A stretch of DNA of 64,000 nt, from NCBI GenBank assembly GCA_015698045.1, contig BLAL01000257.1, forward strand, positions 496,001 to 560,000, written 5' to 3'. Source of the DNA: Rhizophagus clarus. Lineage: Eukaryota > Glomeromycota > Glomeromycetes > Glomerales > Glomeraceae. The notes below the pieces were generated by a model. It was not told the DNA's origin. It was given only the letters and a program-made list of their open reading frames with translations, and ran no database searches. The position numbers were made by a program, and so were the translations under genes. This document shows, piece after piece, positions 55,591 through 64,000 of the stretch. Position 1 is the stretch's first letter. Each line of letters starts with the position of its first letter.

Positions 55591-57964
55591 ATGATCATTT
55601 ATTGTTACTTAAATCATAAATTTTTAACAAAAGAAAATTTCACTTTTAAGGAAAGTGATATCCGTGTTGTAATTGGATTAGACTTCGGAATAACCTACTC
55701 TGGATTCGCTTATTGTCACGTTAGCGATGAAGATAATGTATGCCCAAATGTTTTATGGTGTGGAGAAGCAGGTCAAGTAAAAACCAACACATTTCTCCAG
55801 TATAATAACGATTACAATGAAGCATGGACGATGATTTTTTTGTTGTGTTATAACATAAAATTTGTTTGTAATAAAGTATAATTTGTTTTTTGTCGTGAAA
55901 AGCAATTTTTACTAATTTTGAACAATTTTGTTGTGTATTTTAATAATAAAATACGTGAAATTTTGTGAGTCAAAAACAAGAAATCATCAGCCCTGATTCG
56001 TATATTTTTAATGTTCGTAATTTCTAAATTAGAAAATTTGATATCATATGAAAATTTATCTTTTTTTTAATTTTGTGAAATTTTGTTGTATAATATTGTA
56101 GTTTTTGCTTATATCACTAAATTTTATAATATTTTTATTATATTGTGAATTAAAAGAAATCATCGTCCCTGCAATGAAGTAAAATTATGGGGAGCTCCCG
56201 CTCTAGCTAAAAAGCAAACTCGTAAAAAAAGAAAAGGTATTATAGAATATAGTAAACCAGTTGAATTATTCAAATTACATTTAGGTGATTTGTTAGAAGA
56301 GCATAAACCAAGATTATAGAAAGGCTATTACTGATTATCTCAGAGAAATCGGCAAGGTACAATCTTTAAACATCTATTTTTTTGTAATAATGGCTGTTAT
56401 TTTGTATATATAATTTTTTAAGGTAATTAAAGAAACTGTTGCACATGTTGGCCAATGGTTGATTACCTTGAGAATGTTCTTTTAGTTATTACAATCCCTG
56501 CAGAATTTTTGAAACTGCAAAAGCAATTATGAGGACATGTGCATTTAATGTAGGATTGATTAAGAGAAAATACTCAACGAATTTACAATTTACCACAGAA
56601 CGTAAGGATTTCGACAATTTTCTATTTTTCTAAAAAAAAAAATTTCTAATTCGAAATGCTCATTTCCCTATATATATATATTTTTTTTTTTTTTTTTTTT
56701 TTTTTAAGCCGAAGCTGCTGCGATTTATTGTATGAAAAAGAATCTCAACGAACAAGCTCTTGCGAAGCCAGGAGGTAAGTGTTGAAATCGAATTTATCTT
56801 TGACTTATATATAATAAAATAATGAATTAACTACGACATGTACATTGTAGCAAACTTTATGATAGTTGATTGTAGAGTGGTACAGTAGATGTAACAACTC
56901 GAAAATTGATAAACGAGAGACAATTGGGTGAAATAACCGAAAGAGCTGGTGAATTTTGTGGAAGTACTTATGTAGATACTGAATTTATTAAATATTTACG
57001 AAAAATATTTGGAAATGAACCTATGGACCTGCTCGAAAATAATTATGGACAACGGCAATATTTGATTCAACAATTTTGTAAAGATTGTAATTTCATTTCA
57101 CAGGAGAGGATCGGGTTATTATTATACTTTGGATATTGAAGAAACGATTCTAGTATTAAAAGAATATATTACTAATGAATAAGTCAGAGAAGGTTTAGAA
57201 GAGAATGATTGGACAATTTTGAAGCTGTGAAACAATATTTGAACCTGTTATTTAACGAATCCTTAATTTGATAAATGTTCAATTATGTAATTCTCAAGAA
57301 ATTTGTTCTGCAATGTTCCTAGTTGGAGGTTTTAGTGAATCAAAATATTTACAAAAAAGGAATTCTAGAATAAAGTGAAACTTATTTCGGTTCCTGTTCT
57401 ACCGACGGCGGCGATTTCGCGTGGAGCTACAATGTATGGATTATCCATAAGTTCAAATTTGAAAAATATAAGACATAATTTGAGTGTTATTTCTTAAATA
57501 TGCCTATGGATGTTATGGATATGATATGTGGAAAAAATGGGTAAGTTTTAATTGATATTTATATACGAAAAATAATTTCACTTTATCTAATATTCACTTC
57601 AGGTATACGGAGATCCAATTGATAGAAGAACTCCAGAGGGATTTATTGTTAAGTTCAAGTGTTTGGCTAGACATGGTACTAAAATGAATGTTGATCAAGA
57701 AGTTACAATTATTCGCGTGCCAATATTTGAGGATCAAGAAAATATGATTACTAAAATATATTATACTCGGAGTATGATGCGGAATACTGTGATGATCCTG
57801 GCGTAACGTCTTTAGGAAACCTTGTTGATTTTCCTGGCAAGGGCCTTAATAGACGTTCATTATTTGGATTAACTTTTGGGAAAATGGAAGTTATTGCTGC
57901 TTCAAGGGATAAGCAAACTGGACAAAGTTATAGAACTACTTTTAAATTTAACCTGGATGAATAA
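55591..57964 (+). pseudogene. H7: Hsp70-like pseudogene with a MITE in exon 1
   Basis: An ATG at 55591 precedes IRVVIGLDFGITYSGFAYCHVSDED. Exon 1 is interrupted at 55822 by a 349-bp MITE and resumes at 56180 (KLWGAPALAKKQ) to 56356. Further exons: 56423-56601 (two bases shorter than in H4), 56709-56774, 56851-57540 and 57603-57964. Other lesions: a deletion near 56313 (KPRL then stop), a disrupted phosphate-2 motif near 56872, and frameshifts in 57090-57380 and near 57765. Motifs still readable: EAAAIYCM, GGFSESKYLQ, ARHGTKMNVDQEV, TTFKFNLDE. Several mutations besides the MITE show long inactivity. Confidence 0.88.
55823..56171. mobile_element. hAT-type MITE with perfect TSD inside H7
   Basis: A 349-bp insertion with inverted ends CATGGACGATGATTTTTTT (left) and, reverse complemented, CAGGGACGATGATTTCTTTT (right). 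It is flanked by the perfect 8-bp direct repeat CAATGAAG (55815-55822, 56172-56179). Removing the element and one copy of the repeat restores the family sequence YNEVKLWGAP. An internal copy of the right-end motif (GAAATCATCAGCCCTG at about 55980) suggests an extended or composite element. No coding sequence. Confidence 0.9.
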
Positions 57965-59560
57965 TAAGTCAAATTTCAATAATTTATGATAAATCGCATA
58001 TGAATTGTAACCGATGCCATGATTTTTGGAATTGAATTTGATGTTGAGATCAGGTAGACGATCATTTTACTGCGTATTCTGCGACAGAAATTTTTTCATA
58101 TGAAATTATTTATTCCATGATCAGGTACAATAGAAATCGTGATAAATTGAGACTAGTTTTAGGCGATATTTGAGAATCATATTATATATATATATATATA
58201 TTGCTCATTTAAAATTTTATGCCAAGAGTGAGAAGAAGAAAAAGCATTCTTGTTAAATTATAAGAATAAAAAAAAAACATTCTACATCAAATATTTTACA
58301 CCGTATTTGTCGAACACGTGACAAAACCTTTTGAATAGGAGATACCTTTGAATGTATTTAATTTAAAATAATAAAACAACAATTTATCCAGCAAATTTCT
58401 TAAATTAGTAAATATTGATTGTTAATTTAAAAAATTCAATGTATAATTATTCTTATACTGTACTAATTAAAAATCAAATTGTGATTTTTTTAGAAGTAAA
58501 TTATAATAAACCGAGTTATTATATAGCTGTAAAATTCTTTTTGAATTATAATGTGGCCTAATGTAGTAATATACCGTTTTTCAATAAAGCTATTCTATTT
58601 TTTCACCTTATATTGACGTCGAGAGCCAAATTCCCTTACTTTAATTGTCAACGTGATTTCTGGTCGTCTACTATTTCTCTATTAGGAAGTAAGGATCAAA
58701 ACAAAACTATAGTACAGTAGTCAGAAGGCTGAGGAACTAATTTTTCTTCTATTGTTTAATCGATACGTTTCTCAATGAGGTTGAAACCCAATCTAAGTCA
58801 AATAAACTGAAAAAAGAGTGAAATTAAGGAGCGGAAGAATTGGATCGTGCGTTTTGTACGAAATTAAAATAAAATGATCACTTTTTTTCTACTTTCAATT
58901 CTCACTTTCTTCTATTAAATTTCTTTGCAAACCTTAAGTTTTAAAATGTTTAAAATAAGAAATGACTTTTAACACATTACGTATGATTTTAAGATTTATT
59001 TAAAATAAAATAAAATTAAAATTTATCGTATTCATATAATCGAACGATTCGATGAAAAAAAAAAAAAAAATAATAATAATATTTTATATTAAATGAACAT
59101 AATGTTCAGTTCAATAAATTTCCGTCATCCGGATTAGCTAATAAAAAAAAACTCCAAAATTTTGCGTGCGAAATATCTTATTCTCTACTAAGGTAGCTAA
59201 ACTATTTTTTCAATATCAGATACAGTATATAATTAAATGTCTGAGATTAATCATTATTTGCAAGAAATTATACACGGTTATAGTGGAACAAAAAGGAAGA
59301 CCCATTAGATGGAATTCTCCCTATAACACCAGTTAATTAATTTTAAAAACTTTCAGCCGAAAACACGACTACTCACCGTTAATAAACCACAGGAGGTGAT
59401 AATACATATTTAGAATAAAAAGTTTTCATTGAAGGGCAAGGACCAAAAATTACAACAAATAGTAAAAACGTAAAAAATAAAAAAAAAAATTATCTATATA
59501 AATCGGAGAATCTATGGGAAGCGTAATGTAAACTTCTTCAATGAATATTATTACCCATTC
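57965..59560. other. AT-rich intergenic region
   Basis: A (TA)n microsatellite lies at 58184-58202. Poly-A/T tracts are frequent. No gene or repeat family recognised. Confidence 0.45.
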
Positions 59561-59564
59561 CTTG

Positions 59565-59964
59565 CTTCCAGTCAATAAGAGATGTAAGATGTCCGGTTCT
59601 CATTACCGGAAGAATCTTTCGATTTACCACCTGAAAAACCAGATTTGGGTTGCTGAGTTGACTTCATATTGACCTTTTTTTTGATGGCCATGCTTAAGAT
59701 GTCGGGTTTCATTCTTTTTTTCGCTTGACATCATTACTCATTTCCGCATTATTTACTCTCATCGTATTATTTACTTGAACGGGGGGAGAAGGGAAACCAT
59801 TTAAGTTTTTGTTTAACGAACGTGAAGTAAGTCTCTAAAGCGTATTTTAAAGCTTCATTTCCTATAAACAAACTTTTGCTCACGATTATGTAACATTCGT
59901 TATTCGTGAAATACCACATGAATCTCGCTTCAATTAGCATCATAATATTTAATATACCGTGCAA
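59565..59964 (-). mobile_element. Possible retroelement ORF fragment (unclassified)
   Basis: On the minus strand a 65-residue segment (EARFMWYFTNNECYIIVSK, then ALKYALETYFTFVKQKLKWF) looks like a small RNA-binding-type fold, followed by a basic Ser/Gly/Lys-rich stretch ending KSGFSGGKSKDSSGN. This layout occurs in ORF1-like proteins of retroelements. The copy is broken and short; family and age cannot be fixed. Confidence 0.3.
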
Positions 59965-60149
59965 TCAAAATTATGAGGAAATGAAATTGACAATAAAATT
60001 ACCGAAGAATTAAAATTTTAAAAATACAGTGAACTCAAAACGGTTTACAATCAATTAATAACATTTTAGAAGAAAAACAAGAACCGATATATTGACTAAA
60101 TTGTTTTAAATCAAAACTTCGCAAATGATCATAATTCTAGGTTAATTAA

Positions 60150-60900
60150 ATCATCAATAGAATCATTAGAAGAAAAGGATAAAGAAATTCAAGAAATCCA
60201 AGTCATAATTCAAGAAAAAAAGATAATGAAATACAATATATAATTCAAAGAAAAAGTTAACATAATAACAAAATATACAATATAATGCTAAACTCAAAGA
60301 CGAGGCTAAAAAAGGTATTTTATCACAATTATTTCTTAAAAGATTATATCGTATCAGTCGTATGTAAAGGTAAAATAGGCATAAATGCTTCTGGAATACA
60401 AGACATAATATGAAATTATCAAAGCAAACTTTAATTAGAACCATGTCATGTTACTGAACAAGTTTTGAATATGTAAAAGAATACTGTATTTTGATAAACT
60501 AAATAAACGGAATTGAGTTAAAGAATTAGTAGATTTGATAAAGGATTTTGAAACAATGAATCGGAATTGATGACAACTAAAGTTTTACCCATTAAATTAC
60601 GCCAAGTCTTATTATTTACGGCTTTATAAGTCGATTTAAAGATATTTAAGTAATGAAATTGATAAATATTGGTCCTGTTAAAAAAAAAAAAGTTGATATG
60701 AGTGCGACATTATTAAAAGAGTTGTTACTCATTTTGGCTTCGATTTAAAGTTCAAACCGATTCTTGAATATATTTGACATAATAGATCCAAGAGTGATCT
60801 AAGCTACTGTATCTGGAAGGAAATAGGAAGGTGATGAAATTGATTAACAATAGTACAAGAATTTAATAATGAGTCAAACGTCAAATTAGAATACTAAAAG
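60150..60900 (+). pseudogene. Decayed CC-family paralogue
   Basis: Plus-strand pieces in different frames follow the order of the CC1/CC2 domain: a coiled-coil start (SIESLEEKDKEIQEIQVIIQ, about 60150-60210), TTKVLPIKLRQ (about 60575-60610, compare AFPIKMHQQ), MSATLLKELLL (about 60698-60730, compare MATNLIQELIRI) and IDPRVI (about 60782). Many stops. The best explanation is an old copy of the family; homology is inferred from weak motif matches. Confidence 0.45.
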
Positions 60901-61283
60901 TTATCGTCAGTTAGCTAGCAACAGTGTCGATGAAATCACAGTTTACTCTCAAAATAAGATAATTTCTCGAATACGTTAAACAATTCATCAATTCATCTAT
61001 AAATTCTGTAGGAAACGTAAAAAAAAAAATAATTATATATAAAATCACTTGAAGAAAAAGTGGAAAGGATCTATGATATTTAGTAAAAACGAATTAAAGA
61101 TCGAAAGATCATTTGGATGAACAACTTGAAAAGGGAAAAGAAGGATTAGCTAAAAGATATAAGTATTATAAAAGCAATGCAAGAGGAAATTGAGCGATTG
61201 AAATAGAATATCATGAAAAAGCAAAATAAGGATCTCAAAAATATCATAATTATAAAGACTGATATAAAAATTATTGTAGGATA

Positions 61284-62035
61284 TTGATCATTTACATCAA
61301 TACAAAGAGAGATTTCGAACAAATACTTAATACTTTACAACGAAGGTTAAAATGGAACGAGTGGTACACACTTCTCAACATACCAATCCGATGGTTCCCA
61401 GGAGACTGGTCGCTAAAAGAACGCAAATACCGCGAAAGATTTTGTCTAGTATGGAAGGATTGCCCGGAAGCCCAACATACTCAACGCCTGGTTAACCAAC
61501 ATATGCAATCAGAATTTTTAGCAAAATACTCAATAAAAGCTTATAAAGCCATACATACACCTAAAGGGGAAAGACAGTTGATCGTGTTCTTCGAAAGGCA
61601 TACAGATATGCTGTTTGCGCTAAAAACCTCGTTCGACATAGAAAATAAGACATACAATTGGTCCCGTGGAGACCCCCTTAGGAACAAATCCCCTCGTCAA
61701 ACCAACACGGTTAATGAGGACTCGTCTAGTAAAACGTGCACACGCAATCGACCGCGAGGTCAGAACCCAACCAAATCTCAAAAGAATAACAAGTCAAAGG
61801 GTTCTGCCGACATCTTCAATACTTTAGTGGATGTGTTGAAGAAATTGGCATCCAATTAATCGGCTACTTAAGGAGATCTAGAAGAAACTTCCAAGAAATT
61901 TTGGATTTCCGAACAGGACGAAACACGCGGCAAGAAAGGAAGAAAGCGAGTATATCCATATCCATCTTACGACTTTTCGCCCATATTTAAACGAAAACTG
62001 GAAGATCAAGGATTTTTTTTCTAGATTAAATTTTT
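61284..62035 (+). mobile_element. LINE ORF1-like coding fragment, broken
   Basis: A 191-residue frame contains RWFPGDWSLKERKYRERFCL, IHTPKGERQLIVFFERHTDM and FDIENKTYNWSRGDPL, followed by a basic, Lys/Asn/Arg-rich tail. This looks like the nucleic-acid-binding ORF1 product of a non-LTR retrotransposon. Similar coding character continues to about 62020 (RGKKGRKRVYPYPSYDFSP). GTAGGGCGTAG/TTTTCTCTTTTC downstream at 62080-62110 resembles the LINE-like 3' end at 28870. Base composition is clearly more GC-balanced than the surroundings. No reverse transcriptase part was seen. The copy is broken. Confidence 0.5.
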
Positions 62036-62309
62036 AGCTTAGTACTCCCTTCATATTTTTACTAACGTTTTTTTGTAGGGCGTAGTTTTTCTCTTTTCTT
62101 TTTTTATAAATTTAGCGTAAAAACAAAAAAATAGAGATAATAGCAAAAATTCAAAAAAAATTAATGGGTAGATTAGCCAATTATATTGACCTGGTCTATA
62201 GGTATTTTATCAAAATGTATCGTACATAGTACACGCATGCTTTCAATAAAATGCATTAACCAGCACTTGTTGCAGCAAATCCCTATCTTAATGAAGATAA
62301 CCAAAATCA

Positions 62310-62910
62310 TTTTATTAGACATATATTTACTTGGAAAATTATGTAACTAATTTAAGATCTAAAATAGATATCCCTACAAAGAATATGGTTATTTCGGTAA
62401 AATTGCTACAAGAAATAAACACTTATTAAAAGAGTTTACAACGCTGATACAGTGAATTTAACAAAGGATTTTCTAAATTTCCAGGTAAAGATTTTTGCAC
62501 ATGAGCCAGATATCGAATTAAAAGTATAAGGATTGTTAAAATTAATTGAGCAATTGTCAATAACTCACGTTAGGGCTGATGAAATTGTTAAAATTGCGGC
62601 AATAAAAATATGTCAGCAAGTTATGGAATTCTCGGTATTTATGGACTCGAAGACATCATCTATTCATTTTAATAAAATGATGGTCAGTATCGTATAATTA
62701 ATGATTTTTGTAAGAAAACTATGTTAAAGTTAAAGAAAAAATCTATTTAAATTATCTTGGTTTCGTTTAAGAGGCTAAGGAGCCGATAATTTGATTTTTC
62801 TTTTTTGAGAATAATATTAAAATTGACCAAACACAATGAAAGGTTACCATGGGATGAAGACGATAAATTGACCTCAATTGTATGTATTTGTTATTTTTTC
62901 TTAAGCGGAC
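62310..62910 (+). pseudogene. Second decayed CC-family paralogue
   Basis: Plus-strand traces in order: LENYVTNLRSKIDI (about 62331-62374, compare ITNYVGNLRPKVDIN), LLKLIEQLSITHVRADEIV then AIKICQQVM (about 62535-62625, compare LLELLSKLSTSCVGANEI, PIKIRQQIYG), and PWDEDDKLTSIVCI (about 62846-62890, compare RWDDEDTD ... LCSFPLF). Frames change between the pieces and stops occur. With the copy at 60150-60900 it shows the CC family extends to the right edge. Confidence 0.5.
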
Positions 62911-63706
62911 GAGATTTGGATCCCTAAATAGGAAAATATATACTCATGCAAAGATATCAGATATTTCGTCTAGAATCAGTTAATTAGTGATGGCTTGTTT
63001 TTCATTATTTATGTAGCAAATAATCCAATATAATTCCTGATTATTAATTTTTAATTGCGAGAAAATTCATATTTATGTTACTCATATTGAATATTATACA
63101 AAAATTCTATTTATAAACTTCTAGAATGGCTTATACACTTTATTTTATTTTAGATCATTTAAATCATATGAAAATATACATAATAAATACAGTAAATTAC
63201 ATTTATTTTAACATTATTCCAAAGGGTAATCCAATTCTCCAAGATCATAATATATTAAACTAGTTACATGGCGGTTTAAATATTTGAGATTAGTAGTATA
63301 ATGGCCAATCACGTGTACGCCCTCCTCTTCAACAGTCGTAGGTTGCTTTGACCGCATATAAACATTCAATACAATCTTCATTATCTTGTAAATATTAAAT
63401 TCTCTGAAATCCACCAACAAATATAAGATTACTAAATATCTCGTGGCGCAATCAGGAATTCTCCCTAACAGCTAATAGGTTTAATAAATCGGTTAAATAA
63501 TTTATTCTTTTGATCTCCCTTTAATCTTATTAAATGAAAGTAGCCTTTGAGATCTAGTCATGTGCACAAAAAAAAATCATGATTTGCGTCACATTACCCC
63601 ACGGCTTAGACATTGATTAGATGATCTAATTTTTTGGTCCACTCTCACCCTTATTTGTTTAGGTTCGTGGCACTCATATAATAACTTTAATTTTAACATT
63701 TTTATC

Positions 63707-63739
<33 letters not shown>

Positions 63740-63781
63740 TTTTTTATAAACAAAAAAACAAATAAATAAATAAAATAAATA
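62911..63781. other. AT-rich spacer; poly(A) run and putative upstream region
   Basis: A run of about 28 A at 63708-63735 and a TTTTTTTATAAA stretch (63738-63751) precede the coding start at 63782. A minus-strand frame at 63214-63420 has a faint resemblance to the Hsp70 C-terminal ATPase region (FRE..YKIMK, QPTTVEEEG), too weak to call. Confidence 0.4.
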
Positions 63782-64000
63782 ATGACAGATGATAATAATA
63801 CGGTAAAAGATTCGTCTCAAAAAACTCAAGATGGTCAAATGCAAGATCCTCAAGTTTCCGATTCAAATAATATAAATAATATTAATAACGACAATAATAG
63901 CACAAATAACATAAACGTTCCCCCGAATTATAAACAAATCTACGAAGATCTAAAAAAAACTTTGAAAGATAAAGAAAAAGAAATCGAAAATTTAAAACAA
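63782..64000 (+). CDS. 5' part of a coding region, cut by the window end
   Basis: An ATG at 63782 opens a frame that stays open to the last base (73 codons). It starts MTDDNNTVKDSSQKTQDGQM, continues with an Asn-rich low-complexity segment (NNINNINNDNNS), then NYKQIYEDLKKTLKDKEKEI, a heptad-rich coiled-coil start. The layout (disordered leader, then coil) and the neighbouring decayed CC-family copies suggest a CC1/CC2 paralogue, but the diagnostic domain lies beyond the window. The AT-rich, A-run-containing upstream sequence is compatible with a promoter. Confidence 0.65.
   Translation, partial: MTDDNNTVKDSSQKTQDGQMQDPQVSDSNNINNINNDNNSTNNINVPPNYKQIYEDLKKTLKDKEKEIENLKQ

Noticed and set aside
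63214-63420. Possible distant Hsp70 fragment on the minus strand
   Set aside because: Only a few residues fit the family pattern; too weak to annotate.
1-64000. tRNA, rRNA or other structured RNA genes
   Set aside because: No cloverleaf-like or conserved rRNA sequence was noticed by eye. A covariance-model search would be decisive and could not be run.

Overview
The window looks like a chromosome segment of an AT-rich, intron-rich fungus, most probably an arbuscular mycorrhizal fungus of the Rhizophagus type (Glomeromycotina). This is inferred from strong AT bias, short introns (about 65-110 nt, GTAAGT-like donors, TTTAG-like acceptors), a local expansion of HSPA12-like Hsp70 ATPases, a kinase/coiled-coil protein of the kind expanded in these fungi, and many hAT-, Harbinger- and mariner-like DNA transposon remains. 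No RNA gene, CRISPR array or prokaryotic operon was seen.

Layout. 1-5.3 kb: AT-rich DNA, a purine-rich block bounded by inverted repeats, a minisatellite and a decayed coding remnant. 5.36-10.24 kb: a degenerate hAT transposon with inverted subterminal repeats and a small MITE nested in it. 11.8-13.9 kb: intact Hsp70-like gene H1 (-). 15.5-16.2 kb: a TIR element. 17.3-18.3 kb: Hsp70 remnant. 18.5-19.0 kb: an exon-like tandem array on the minus strand. 19.7-25.5 kb: a kinase-like gene (+) whose 5' part is split by a long series of candidate 3-nt micro-exons. 26.2-29.5 kb: coding remnants, a TIR element, a LINE-like 3' end and an Hsp70 remnant. 30.8-48.4 kb: the main gene cluster with H2 (-), H3 (-) head-to-head with H4 (+), coiled-coil gene CC1 (-), H5 (-), a collapsed second copy of the H3/H4 block, and CC2 (-). 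50.3-51.9 kb: Harbinger and mariner-like remains. 52.6-58.0 kb: an Hsp70 remnant and two head-to-head Hsp70 pseudogenes, H6 (-) and H7 (+), the latter interrupted by a MITE. 59.5-63.0 kb: retroelement-like fragments and two decayed CC paralogues. 63.78 kb to the end: start of a further coding region.

The most unusual feature is the array at 19,981-22,567. Between a conventional second exon and the kinase exon, the pattern acceptor AG, 3 nt, donor GTAAGT recurs 21 times, with one 12-nt unit and one 1-nt unit. All intervening introns look like copies of one AT-rich sequence. Reading the tiny exons together keeps one open frame, joins exon 2 to the kinase exon in phase and gives a natural-looking peptide (HWFESGQFAIST ... 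PLDNLTLFEFGTSGNK). I interpret this as an ancestral exon cut almost codon by codon by phase-1 introns. This needs RNA confirmation.

The Hsp70-like genes share one exon plan and show recent duplication, mosaicism and decay. H1-H5 splice into complete frames; H6, H7 and six shorter fragments are broken.
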